24,102 nucleotides of DNA from the IMG/VR virus record IMGVR_UViG_3300009537_000175, positions 1 through 24,102 of that record; one strand, given 5' to 3'. Shown here piece by piece: positions 15,682-22,533 of the stretch. The position numbers were made by a program, and so were the translations under genes. Under the pieces are notes generated by a model. That model saw only the letters and a list, made by a program, of their open reading frames with translations. It ran no database searches and had not been told where the DNA came from. The stretch is from a virus. Every line of letters begins with the position of its first letter. Position 1 is the first letter of the stretch.

Positions 15682-16554
15682 TTAAAAAAGTACCCTTCCA
15701 GCTTTAATCTCATTGACCGCCTGGTCGTACTTTTCGCGGGGAGTTTGAGGTTCCTGCGGCTTTTCGCCGATTGAACCCGGCGACCCTACAAGGGTAGCCT
15801 TGTTCGCCATTTCCTCTTTCTCCTTCCGTCTCGCCTCGGCCTGCCGCTCCTTGTCGGTAGTGAAAGTCTTGAGTAAGTCGGGATATACATTCTCGGCGTA
15901 GAACTTCGCCCACCCTTGAGGGTTGTCATGGGCATGCGCAAAATCAGGGTCGGTTTTGTTGACCTCTCTTAGCTTTTCTGCCACGGTCGGGAAATTCAAT
16001 CGAAACCCCGATATGCCGGACTGTGAAAGCTCTTTATCCATTTTGTCAATTTCCATTAACCTTGTGCGCTCCAACTCCGCCTGTCTGTCCATCTCCGCTC
16101 TTTCCTCAAAAGCCTTCAACCTTTTTTCAAGTTCGACAACCTTCGAGTCGGGTTCATATTCGGAGTCCTCTCTTGGTTGAGAGACTTCCGATAACCTCAA
16201 CTCTGCAAGTCTGGCCTTTTCCTCGGCAAGACGCGCGCGTTCCCGCAAGTGGTCGCGTTGTTCGATATAGCTTTTAAAGGGTATGGTTTTGATCTTCTCT
16301 TGAGGTTTAGCCTTCGGAACTTCTTCTGCAGGCTCCTCTTCCTTGTCGGAAACATCCATTTCCTCACCCGTTTTGTCCGGTTCGGGTTCCGTCTCTACCT
16401 CCGGTTTTTCGTCCTGAGTGGACGTTTCCTCATCCGAGGATTCCAGCGTCTTGTCGTAATTCTCGTACGCAAGCTCGCGCGCGGACTTTGGTGCGTCCTC
16501 AAACGATATGTCCTCGTTCGCTACCTTGTCCTCCAGGTCTTTGGCCTTAGCCAT
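15682..16554 (-). CDS. Scaffold protein
   Basis: 290 aa, ATG after a strong TAGGAGGAT site. It is highly charged: an acidic Glu/Asp/Pro-rich first third, then a long coiled coil of Glu/Arg/Leu/Ala (residues about 105-185), an amphipathic middle (PDFAHAHDNPQGWAKFYAEN), and a Lys/Arg/Glu-rich C-terminal region ending in EIKAGRVLF. This composition, length and position directly before the capsid gene are typical of podovirus/siphovirus scaffolds, which drive procapsid assembly and are lost on maturation. The C-terminal basic region probably contacts the capsid shell. Confidence 0.85.
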   Translation of the reverse strand: MAKAKDLEDKVANEDISFEDAPKSARELAYENYDKTLESSDEETSTQDEKPEVETEPEPDKTGEEMDVSDKEEEPAEEVPKAKPQEKIKTIPFKSYIEQRDHLRERARLAEEKARLAELRLSEVSQPREDSEYEPDSKVVELEKRLKAFEERAEMDRQAELERTRLMEIDKMDKELSQSGISGFRLNFPTVAEKLREVNKTDPDFAHAHDNPQGWAKFYAENVYPDLLKTFTTDKERQAEARRKEKEEMANKATLVGSPGSIGEKPQEPQTPREKYDQAVNEIKAGRVLF

Positions 16555-16556
16555 GT

Positions 16557-16901
16557 CTATCCTCCTACCGCACTTTCCGGGTGCGTACCGTTAACCGGAC
16601 TTTGCGCGTCCGTAACGCCTAAAAAACCTTCGCTCGCCGCCCGCGCGACAAGTTCCGGGCCTTCCTGCTTTATATTACTTATGAAATTAGGAAACAACTC
16701 CGTTAAAAACCTGTACACAAACTGCAACCTCTGTATCTCCATAGTATTCTCGGCTGGAGTATGCAACAGCTTATCCTTCTCTCTTTCAGCCATTTGCGCG
16801 AACGTTTCCATAATCAACTTGAACCCTTTGGTCTCTATGGTGTCAATTATATCGGCGCAAAAGAGGATTCTGTCTTCAAGTATTATTTTTGTATCTTTCA
16901 C
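16557..16901 (-). CDS. Small head-module protein, unknown function
   Basis: 114 aa from GTG at 16901, which overlaps the portal stop (GTGA); an AGAGG lies close upstream. It is 2 bases from the scaffold start codon. The protein is helical with several charged segments (KLIMETFAQMAEREKDKLL, LQFVYRFLTELFPNF) and a Gly/Ser/Ala-rich tail. I do not recognise it. The position between portal and scaffold is often occupied by small head proteins or protease-like genes; no protease motif is seen here. Confidence 0.7.
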   Translation of the reverse strand: MKDTKIILEDRILFCADIIDTIETKGFKLIMETFAQMAEREKDKLLHTPAENTMEIQRLQFVYRFLTELFPNFISNIKQEGPELVARAASEGFLGVTDAQSPVNGTHPESAVGG

Positions 16902-18664
16902 GCGCCGCCTCTATTGATATCGACGACATTATCCATTTCGCCGTTTTTAAGCTGTCCGGCGGCCTGCCCCGCCAGAGCCTGGTTCTGCGGGCCTTGTGCA
17001 GGTTCATTAACCGTTATCACGAAATCCTTTATATTCTTCATCCCCAGAAGCCGCATAAGTTCGTCTTCAAAAGCGGCAGGGTTATACAGTTTCACCCCGT
17101 TAGGCGGCATGGCCCCCGACTGTAAAAGCTGTATCTGGCTCTGGTTCGCCATCATGGCTTTCTCCATCGCCATTAGCAATTTCCTTAAATCCTGGTCTTT
17201 ATCGAACTCGCTTCTCCCTACCTTCAACGTAAGGTCGAGTTCCAAGTCGGCGAAATCGTCCACATCGGCCAGTAGCGGCAAAGTCTGTTCCCCGAACTTC
17301 ATGGGGTTCTTTCGTTTGAAACTATCGTTGGCGATTCTCATTACCCGCTCACTTGTCTCAAACTTGTTAATCTGCCATAAAAGCTCATGGTAAAACGGTT
17401 TCATGTACGTTTCCGCTACAATCGCCGTGAAAAGACTTATCTTCACATCGGAGTTTTGTTCATTAATCCTCGCTACGGTAGCCTTCTGGTTGGCACTGCC
17501 AAGCCCCTGCTTCCCCGGTGTAACCCCCGACAGCTCCTGCATCATGGCCTCGTCGCTGGCGGCTTCTATATAGGCGTTCTGGGTAACGTCCGGCATCCTC
17601 CTGTCCACAATAGCGTTCATGTCGTCCGTAAGCGTTATCCCCGCAGGTCTGGAGTTAACCAGACTATCCAAATCCACGTTACCGAACCTCGATACGACCG
17701 TCATCGGGTTGAGCACAAGGGAAACATTATCTTTCCTTTGGTTCAACGTGGTGGTAAAAGACTCGTTCGGGCCTTCTAGAATCTCAGGGAACCCCGTTCC
17801 TATGGCCTTATGGGGGTCAAACAAACATTGTCCGAACATCAAGGGGTAATGGTCGTAAACCGACTCTTCCGGCTCCCTTAACTCAACCTCGGCCTCGTTG
17901 CTGTACCCAAGCCATACCTTCCCGTCTTTTTTGTAAAACGTCTCGTATACGGCATAAAAGTTTTTCGCAGTCTCGGCATCGGTAGTCCCGTCTTTCCCTG
18001 GAGACGGATACTCATTTTCCCCATACGTCCCTGGGTCGCCGGTGCCTTGATGCCTCACATTCCTTAGAACTTCATTCTTGATGGACGAAGGACGGGCTTT
18101 ATCGATGTTTTTGAACCCCATCTCCTTCATTTCCTCCATCGTCATGTAATTGACGAGGATTACATACCGCATCTTTTCCTTATAAACCCCGTTCCAGTCG
18201 GCAAACACCTGTTCGTTGGGATAAAGCGTGTATTCAGGATGGTCTTTATTCCACCATAGTTTCCCTACCCCCAACCCCAAATCGGCTATATTTTTAAACG
18301 CCGACAGATGTTTTAACGCCAGAGAATCGCGGCGGTTCAAGCGGTCTATATGATATAAGGCGACCTCCTCCAGAACCTTCGCCCTGTGGAAATCATCCTC
18401 GGTTCTCCCCCCCAAATCAAACGGCTCCATCTCCGACAGGAACGTGCGGTGCAAATCCGACACAATCCTCCATGTGATGGCCTCAATCTTTCTATAATTT
18501 ATCTTCGCCCTGTTTCTCGTCTTGCTCCATGTGTTCTCGTGAGGCTCGAATATCCCCTTTATAATCCTTAGATTCTTCGCCCATCTCTGGTCGTACATGG
18601 AACGGTCGTTGGCGGATCTGGACTTCCACCTCTCGACATCCAATAAAAACTGTGTTTTGTCCAT
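16898..18664 (-). CDS. Portal protein
   Basis: 588 aa, ATG overlapping the TerL stop by one base (TGATG). The N-terminus has YDQRWAKNLRIIKG and TRNRAKINYRKIEAITWRIV, typical of podovirus portal proteins of the P22-like type. The central region has GFPEILEGPNE and LNQRKDNVSLVLNPM elements. Near residues 360-390 a SGVTPGKQGLGSANQKATVARINEQ segment matches the portal stem/tunnel-loop region. The C-terminus holds a Gln/Asn-rich stretch. It should form the 12-fold ring through which TerL packages DNA. Order terL - portal - scaffold - capsid supports the assignment. Confidence 0.85.
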   Translation of the reverse strand: MDKTQFLLDVERWKSRSANDRSMYDQRWAKNLRIIKGIFEPHENTWSKTRNRAKINYRKIEAITWRIVSDLHRTFLSEMEPFDLGGRTEDDFHRAKVLEEVALYHIDRLNRRDSLALKHLSAFKNIADLGLGVGKLWWNKDHPEYTLYPNEQVFADWNGVYKEKMRYVILVNYMTMEEMKEMGFKNIDKARPSSIKNEVLRNVRHQGTGDPGTYGENEYPSPGKDGTTDAETAKNFYAVYETFYKKDGKVWLGYSNEAEVELREPEESVYDHYPLMFGQCLFDPHKAIGTGFPEILEGPNESFTTTLNQRKDNVSLVLNPMTVVSRFGNVDLDSLVNSRPAGITLTDDMNAIVDRRMPDVTQNAYIEAASDEAMMQELSGVTPGKQGLGSANQKATVARINEQNSDVKISLFTAIVAETYMKPFYHELLWQINKFETSERVMRIANDSFKRKNPMKFGEQTLPLLADVDDFADLELDLTLKVGRSEFDKDQDLRKLLMAMEKAMMANQSQIQLLQSGAMPPNGVKLYNPAAFEDELMRLLGMKNIKDFVITVNEPAQGPQNQALAGQAAGQLKNGEMDNVVDINRGGA

Positions 18665-20652
18665 CAGTACGCCACCGCCGGAACTTCCGGTTTGTATTCA
18701 GGCAGTCTCTTGCCGTAATCTGGAGCCACATACCTTATCGGAAACTGGAATACATACCTCATGGCCGCATGGAAATGATGTTTACCTTCCAAAATCTTGT
18801 CCTTTTGTCCCTTTTTTTCCTCATTCAACGCGACATCCCTTTCCAGCGTCAACATGGAGTTGATCAACATACGGTTGTTGGGGGTATCAAATATGAAAAA
18901 GTTGGGTTTCCCCGTCTTCTCGTCAACCTTCAACCTCCTCTTAATCTCCTCGACCCCCGCGTCTATGGAACCAGGATACTTGATCGACTTCCTTAATCCG
19001 CGCATCCTGTTAGGGGACCTCCTTAAAGTGTCAAATATGTTCAACCCGCCGAACGCCTCAATTCTTACGTCCGAAGACTGGTCAACTACACTCCATCCCA
19101 TCCTCCAACGTTTTGTAATGGCGGATACGTCAGCCTTGACCTCCTCGATATCCCTCGCCTTGTCGCCCCAATAAGAATCCACCACATAAGGAATATTTTC
19201 GCGGTCAATCGCTACAAACACGACCGCAGTGGGAGTCGTCTGGTGGGGGTCCATCCCCGTCAATACCATATACTCGTCCGTAATAGGGAAAGGATCGATA
19301 ACATGCAGGCTCCGGCTGAAATGCTTATACACACGGCCGGAAAGAGATACAAACTCACCTAAAAGCCGCATCTTGACTTCCTCGTACGAACCGAGACCTG
19401 CGACAATATCTTCCAATACCTTCAAATTCGCATACCTGTTCGTTACAGATGACATCTTGAAACACTCGATGGAATTGCCGTCAATATCCTGTTTCCCCAA
19501 TATCTCGTCATTAACCCAGGTCATCCCCTTAGTGGGAGTCATCTCAAACAATATCCTCACTCTGCCGGCAGTAGTGAACCGCATCAGGTTCTCTTTATAT
19601 ATCTCATATAACGGTTCCTCATCATAAACCACCATGCCCCTCGGAGGGCCCTGAAAGCTCCCCACACTCTGCTTATTCGACATGAACTCTATAGTCCCGA
19701 ATAACTCACCCTTCTTCCCCAACCTCAAAATACTCTGCTCACTGGAAAAACTCTTCTCCCAACTCCCGTCAATCAAATACTCCCTCGGACACCACTCCCT
19801 GTACTTGGGGATAACATTCTTGAGCAACCCGTTCACATAATCCTCACCCACGACCCTTACATGAAAAGGACGGGGAACATCCAACTTCTCCTTCGGGTAT
19901 ACATCCCTAAGAGAATTAGGAACCTCACCCGTTACGGCAATAAACGACTCAAGAGCACCCGAAACACTCTTGCCGCTGTTATGGTGGATAACCCCACTTG
20001 CCAGATAATTATGGTATTTGGGAACCGTGAAATCATATTTGATGTCGCGGCGTTTATGCACTATACCGGTTATCACCAATTGAGGCGTAACCGTGGAGGA
20101 CGATAATGTGGAAGACTCCAGAAGGGAAATCCCGCATCTTAACGGCAACTCACTTAAAGAAAGGTAACCGTTCTCCGTCAAAACAACGTGATTCATCGAG
20201 GCCACAAAACTCTCCCCGTTAGATAACCCAAACTCATATAAATCGTCAACAGGTTTCGTAAAAGGTTTCTGGGCCTCCGCCGTAACCAAAAATTCCCCAT
20301 CCCACGCCAATACATGAAAATCTGAATCAATCTCACCAACAGGTCTATCAACACCCAAAACAGGGTCATATATCAACGTCTCACCACCTAAACACTGGTT
20401 ACCACCAAAACCACCCACAACATTAGCAGTACTCATATGAACATCCATCTGGCTGTCCAAACGCTCAGGAATGTCCTCAGGCAATATATGACGCCTCAAA
20501 AACTCCAAGTTCGCAGAAGGAACACTCCCGTCACTAGGAACATAAAACCAAAAAGGGTCACTCTGCTCCAATAACTTCTTCTGAACCAATAAATCCTTGT
20601 AACGCTCAACTAACTCGGCTTGAGTAACACCCTTCTTAGCTTTCTTAGCCAT
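18664..20652 (-). CDS. terL: Terminase large subunit, interrupted by an intein in the Walker A loop
   Basis: 662 aa precursor from the ATG at 20652 (an upstream TTG at 20682 is less likely). The mature extein would be 523 aa, a normal TerL length. The P-loop is split: GGNQ at residues 83-86, then 139 intein residues, then SGKS at 226-229, giving GGNQSGKS after splicing. Walker B is VVYDEE (about 341-346), followed by the coupling motif FEMTPTKG. The RNase H-like nuclease has LTGMDPH (D468) and VVDQSSD (D524). The third acidic site is replaced by a His-rich element (KHHFHAAMRY), where most relatives have Asp; this may affect metal binding. It cuts and pumps DNA with the small subunit and portal. 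Confidence 0.95.
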   Translation of the reverse strand: MAKKAKKGVTQAELVERYKDLLVQKKLLEQSDPFWFYVPSDGSVPSANLEFLRRHILPEDIPERLDSQMDVHMSTANVVGGFGGNQCLGGETLIYDPVLGVDRPVGEIDSDFHVLAWDGEFLVTAEAQKPFTKPVDDLYEFGLSNGESFVASMNHVVLTENGYLSLSELPLRCGISLLESSTLSSSTVTPQLVITGIVHKRRDIKYDFTVPKYHNYLASGVIHHNSGKSVSGALESFIAVTGEVPNSLRDVYPKEKLDVPRPFHVRVVGEDYVNGLLKNVIPKYREWCPREYLIDGSWEKSFSSEQSILRLGKKGELFGTIEFMSNKQSVGSFQGPPRGMVVYDEEPLYEIYKENLMRFTTAGRVRILFEMTPTKGMTWVNDEILGKQDIDGNSIECFKMSSVTNRYANLKVLEDIVAGLGSYEEVKMRLLGEFVSLSGRVYKHFSRSLHVIDPFPITDEYMVLTGMDPHQTTPTAVVFVAIDRENIPYVVDSYWGDKARDIEEVKADVSAITKRWRMGWSVVDQSSDVRIEAFGGLNIFDTLRRSPNRMRGLRKSIKYPGSIDAGVEEIKRRLKVDEKTGKPNFFIFDTPNNRMLINSMLTLERDVALNEEKKGQKDKILEGKHHFHAAMRYVFQFPIRYVAPDYGKRLPEYKPEVPAVAY
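19978..20394 (-). other. Mini-intein (139 aa) within the terminase large subunit
   Basis: The in-frame segment starts with Cys (block A, CLGGETLIYDP), has a block B-like element (ASMNHVVLTENGY, with Ser-Met-Asn-His where most inteins have Thr-x-x-His), a block F (KYDFTVPKYHNYLASG) and ends in HHN (block G) before a +1 Ser of the extein. At 139 aa it has no room for a LAGLIDADG or HNH homing endonuclease, so it is a mini-intein. Removing it restores a canonical Walker A loop. Nucleophiles are Cys1 and Ser+1, the cyclising Asn is residue 139, preceded by His138. Confirmed at DNA level: TGT for Cys at 20394-20392, AAC for Asn at 19980-19978, AGC for Ser. Confidence 0.95.
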
Positions 20653-20854
20653 ATATGTACTCAAGTACGTTAAATACACCAATATCAGGTCTCCACTCCG
20701 TGGGACGACCGCACTTTTGCACCGATATGCTGTACCGCAGTGACACGCTTTTTGTTTTTTGGAACGGGGAGAGGGGACTATATATATACCCCACGGGGCG
20801 TCCTTCCCCCCCGCCCCCTACCCTTCCATCAATAAAATCAACGCTTTGCGCCAT
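20645..20854 (-). CDS. Small ORF bridging terS and terL
   Basis: 69 aa. Its ATG overlaps the upstream stop as TAATG, with a GGGGGAATA leader, and its TAA lies inside the first codons of terL (8-base overlap). This fits a translationally coupled gene filling the spacer exactly. The sequence is odd: a Gly-rich N-terminal half encoded by the G/C-tract region, and a C-terminal part CGRPTEWRPDI then VLEYIYG that resembles the start of GRPTxYxP-type HTH proteins common in phage small terminases. It could be a real small protein, or a remnant of a second terminase-type HTH protein, or a fortuitous frame over a packaging site. Confidence 0.4.
   Translation of the reverse strand: MAQSVDFIDGRVGGGGEGRPVGYIYSPLSPFQKTKSVSLRYSISVQKCGRPTEWRPDIGVFNVLEYIYG
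20765..20822. repeat. G/C homopolymer tracts with a (TA)5 core; possible packaging site
   Basis: The terS-terL spacer holds GGGG runs, a 10-base alternating TA stretch (20779-20788) enclosed by GGGG and CCCC, an ACCCCACGGGG element, and a long C-rich tract (20802-20819). This is unlike all neighbouring sequence. Such structure near terS might be a cos or pac site, but no cut site can be located by eye. It might equally be only part of the 69-codon ORF. Confidence 0.35.
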
Positions 20855-21315
20855 TATTCCCCCGCTTCAATCAGCCGCTCAACTTGTTCTAGCTTAGCTT
20901 TGACATCACTATGCACGTCACGCACGTTCACGTTCATAGTCGATTCATTGTTGAGCAATCTTGCTTTATCAACACTGATCCCAGCTGCTGTTACCAACTG
21001 TAATGTAGACGCTTTATCCAGCTTATCTTGTTGATTTGCATAGTCTAAAAACATCGACGCATGCACAGTAAACTTGTCTGCTAGCTGCTCTTTTAGTCGT
21101 GTAGCTAGTAGTTTTGAACCTATCTTTTTTCCCCGCTTTACTTCAATAATAGTATGCTTTGAGCATTTTAATAACTTGCTGATTTTGTTGAGCGAATATC
21201 CCTGTTCTAGATATATCTCAATTAATGTGTGTCTCACTGTTCTGTTAGTGATAGTAGTGCAGTCAGTAGTGCTATTGACCGTCTCCCGGGGAATATCTAC
21301 CTCTATTTTTGGCAT
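20854..21315 (-). CDS. terS: Terminase small subunit candidate (HTH protein)
   Basis: 153 aa from ATG at 21315; a GGAG lies 11 bases upstream. A helix-turn-helix is visible at residues about 31-60 (LIEIYLEQGYSLNKISKLLK, then CSKHTIIEVKRG). Residues 64-120 are helical and resemble the oligomerisation core of phage small terminases, and residues 130-150 form a short C-terminal coil (VKAKLEQVERLIEAG). It is the first gene of the late operon, directly before terL, which makes a DNA-recognising terminase subunit the best reading. A transcription regulator with the same fold is the main alternative. The gene lies behind a strong -10 box. Confidence 0.65.
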   Translation of the reverse strand: MPKIEVDIPRETVNSTTDCTTITNRTVRHTLIEIYLEQGYSLNKISKLLKCSKHTIIEVKRGKKIGSKLLATRLKEQLADKFTVHASMFLDYANQQDKLDKASTLQLVTAAGISVDKARLLNNESTMNVNVRDVHSDVKAKLEQVERLIEAGE

Positions 21316-21386
21316 ATTTGAGATAGCTCCGCTGTTTTCTGTACTAATTTCTGCGTTATCCGCTCAATTTGAGATAGCGCTGTTTT
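21316..21386. repeat. Imperfect direct repeat in the terS leader
   Basis: Two copies of ATTTGAGATAGC followed by GCTGTTTT lie at 21316-21338 (with three extra bases in the middle) and 21367-21386, 51 bases apart between first bases. The second copy also overlaps a perfect palindrome CTCAA-T-TTGAG (21363-21373). Both sit between the candidate leftward -10 box and terS, so they may be protein binding sites in the transcribed leader, perhaps for autoregulation. Confidence 0.5.
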
Positions 21387-21401
21387 TTGCATATCTGTTC
21401 T

Positions 21402-21407
21402 ATTATA
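21402..21407 (-). promoter_or_regulatory. Leftward late promoter candidate (-10 box)
   Basis: The minus strand reads a perfect TATAAT at 21407-21402, about 90 bases before the terS start codon. No good -35 hexamer is found at 16-18 bases upstream; the best (GCGACA) is 14 bases away. The tandem heptamer repeats begin about 20 bases upstream of the -10 box. A weak -35 combined with upstream repeats fits an activator-dependent late promoter, but this is inference. Confidence 0.45.
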
Positions 21408-21428
21408 TTCTCTCACAAATGTGTCGCC

Positions 21429-21466
21429 CATCGGTCATCGGTCATCGGTCATCGGTCATCGGTCAT
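21429..21466. repeat. Tandem 7-bp repeats (CATCGGT x5)
   Basis: Five perfect head-to-tail copies of CATCGGT occupy 21429-21463, followed by a partial CAT. The last copy runs into a palindromic GTCATGAC (21462-21469). The array sits in the non-coding divergent region, just upstream of the leftward -10 box. It may be a multi-site operator, a short replication iteron array, or slippage-prone microsatellite DNA. Confidence 0.9.
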
Positions 21467-21473
21467 GACTGTC

Positions 21474-21501
21474 TCTCCTGGGGCTCCAACGCCCCTGGAG
21501 A
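21474..21501. other. Stem-loop in the divergent region
   Basis: TCTCC-T-GGGGC and GCCCC-T-GGAGA form an 11-bp stem with one T-T mismatch and a 6-base loop (TCCAAC). Neither strand shows a following T-run, so this is not an intrinsic terminator. It adjoins the heptamer array and may be an operator or part of a replication origin. Confidence 0.6.
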
Positions 21502-21515
21502 TGATTCACGATCAT
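21501..21515. promoter_or_regulatory. Operator-like inverted repeat
   Basis: ATGAT and ATCAT are perfect 5-base arms separated by TCACG. It lies between the stem-loop and an AT-rich stretch, in non-coding DNA. Short arms make chance possible. Confidence 0.25.
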
Positions 21516-21587
21516 TATCACACAATTTAAACCCCCCGTCAACGTTTTATTCAACTTGAACACTTCGTTATAACAAAACATTCACTT

Positions 21588-21603
21588 ATTACATTGCTGT
21601 AAT
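21588..21603. promoter_or_regulatory. Operator-like inverted repeat ATTACA-TTGC-TGTAAT
   Basis: A perfect 6-base inverted repeat with a 4-base centre lies in the AT-rich DNA upstream of the first rightward gene. Size and symmetry match binding sites of dimeric HTH regulators. It overlaps a possible but poor -35 (TTGCTG), so binding there might control the rightward genes. Confidence 0.4.
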
Positions 21604-21628
21604 GATAACATACTGATATTGATATACA

Positions 21629-21655
21629 TCGACAATGGCATGCATATTGTATATT
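21629..21655 (+). promoter_or_regulatory. Weak rightward promoter candidate
   Basis: TCGACA (21629-21634) and TATATT (21650-21655) are each one base from the sigma-70 consensus, but the 15-base spacer is short. Transcription would start near 21662, about 32 bases before the first ATG, leaving room for the AAAAGGAG site. Confidence 0.3.
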
Positions 21656-21693
21656 AAATGGATAAGATTAAACATTTAAAAAGGAGAATAAAA

Positions 21694-21870
21694 ATGAAAG
21701 TTGAACAATATCAATACGATGCGGCATACGGCAAATTGTACGAGTATAGCGCAGAACACAGCGCATATCTGTTTGTTGCAAGTTTTGACGGACATTATGC
21801 GTTGACTGAAGAAGAAGCTATTGAGCAGTACGAAGAAAATCATCGTGATGATCATATAATAGATATATAG
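21694..21870 (+). CDS. Small acidic protein, unknown function
   Basis: 58 aa from the ATG at 21694, chosen because AAAAAGGAGA lies at ideal distance; an ATG at 21658 would lack a site. The protein is rich in Tyr, Glu, Asp and His (YDAAYGKLYEYSAEHSAYLF), with a predicted beta-beta-alpha look and an acidic tail. I do not recognise it. It is the first gene of the rightward operon, where phages often place small host-takeover proteins; that role is only context inference. Confidence 0.7.
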   Translation: MKVEQYQYDAAYGKLYEYSAEHSAYLFVASFDGHYALTEEEAIEQYEENHRDDHIIDI

Positions 21871-21911
21871 ATGGGCTTAAAGAATAACATTTAAAAACGG
21901 AGGGAATCATC

Positions 21912-22085
21912 GTGACTAAAAAGGAATATAAAATCTGGCACACACAAAAGTGTATTGATCACTTGACTGAGTATCTGAAAACTTGCTCAAACAAAAAAAT
22001 AAATAACTGTAAAGAAGCAAAAGCACGGTTTGAAAGTGCGCATTACTTGCTCGGTGAGTTAAACGAAATAAAGAGATTATCATAA
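21912..22085 (+). CDS. Small helical protein, unknown function (GTG start)
   Basis: 57 aa from GTG at 21912, with a strong ACGGAGGGAA site 6-7 bases upstream and TAA at 22083-22085. The sequence is Lys-rich and helical with three Cys (KCIDHLTEYLKTCSNKKINNC) and a C-terminal helix (FESAHYLLGELNEIKRL). No family is recognised. Coding status rests on the ribosome binding site and on the neat packing between its neighbours. Leader sequence is similar to that of the previous gene (AACATTTAAAAA). Confidence 0.65.
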   Translation: MTKKEYKIWHTQKCIDHLTEYLKTCSNKKINNCKEAKARFESAHYLLGELNEIKRLS

Positions 22086-22098
22086 AGGAAAATTAATC

Positions 22099-22374
22099 AT
22101 GAAAATAGAAATTAAAAACAAGTTCACTAACGAAACAATTTACCAAGCGGAAGCTATATCGCTGAAAGATGCAGTTGAAAAAGCTATAAATGAAGGCGCA
22201 GATCTTCAGGGAGCAGATCTTCGAGGCATGAATCTTCAAGGCACGAATTTTCGTGGTGCGGATCTTCGGTATGCGGATCTTAATGGCACAAATTTGCGCG
22301 ATGCAGATCTTAGCTATGCAGACCTACGATATGTAAATCTTTGGGGTGCAAATCTGCATGGTGCAAAGCTCTAA
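22099..22374 (+). CDS. Pentapeptide-repeat protein
   Basis: 91 aa, ATG after AAAGGAAAA. Residues 1-33 form a beta/alpha head (IEIKNKFTNETIYQAEAIS then a short Ala/Glu helix). Residues 34-91 are about 11.5 tandem A(D/N)LxG/Y pentapeptides, which fold as a right-handed quadrilateral beta-helix. Phage proteins with this N-terminal head are common and of unknown role; some larger pentapeptide proteins mimic DNA and block gyrase. With under three full coils it is short for a gyrase inhibitor. It may bind another protein. Confidence 0.85.
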   Translation: MKIEIKNKFTNETIYQAEAISLKDAVEKAINEGADLQGADLRGMNLQGTNFRGADLRYADLNGTNLRDADLSYADLRYVNLWGANLHGAKL

Positions 22375-22440
22375 GGCGAAAATATTCTCTAAGTGTTTAA
22401 AACGGACGATGATTACTAATTAAAAAAGGAGAATAAAATC

Positions 22441-22533
22441 ATGCCGGATAATTATGGAAGAATGACAAGCTCCGATGAAGACGGGGATTGTGTAATGGGC
22501 AGAGATGAATCATGTGGAGGAAAAGTGCGATGA
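22441..22533 (+). CDS. Very small ORF at the edge of the GC-rich block
   Basis: 30 aa. ATG follows a strong AAAAAGGAGA site at good distance, and its TGA overlaps the next ATG (ATGA). The product is acidic with Cys and Gly (SSDEDGDCVMGRDESCGGK). The upstream leader is the AT-rich type of the flanking genes, whereas the coding sequence changes towards GC-rich, so this may be a hybrid frame at a recombination joint, or a short coupling peptide. Confidence 0.45.
   Translation: MPDNYGRMTSSDEDGDCVMGRDESCGGKVR

Noticed and set aside
16249-16917. Rightward open frame of 222 codons
   Set aside because: Antisense to the scaffold and the small head gene; Phe/Leu/Arg-rich product without motif and no ribosome binding site.
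19978-20394. TerL insert as a normal variable loop
   Set aside because: It starts with Cys, ends HHN-Ser, has intein blocks A, B-like, F and G, and interrupts the P-loop, which a normal loop could not do.
20653-20682. TTG start for terL at 20682
   Set aside because: The ATG at 20652 begins the Lys-rich terminase N-terminus and overlaps the 69-codon ORF stop; the added ten residues look non-conserved.
21429-21466. Tandem repeats as a CRISPR array
   Set aside because: The units are 7 bases with no spacers between them.
21474-21501. Stem-loop as an intrinsic terminator
   Set aside because: No T-run follows on either strand, and no gene ends nearby.
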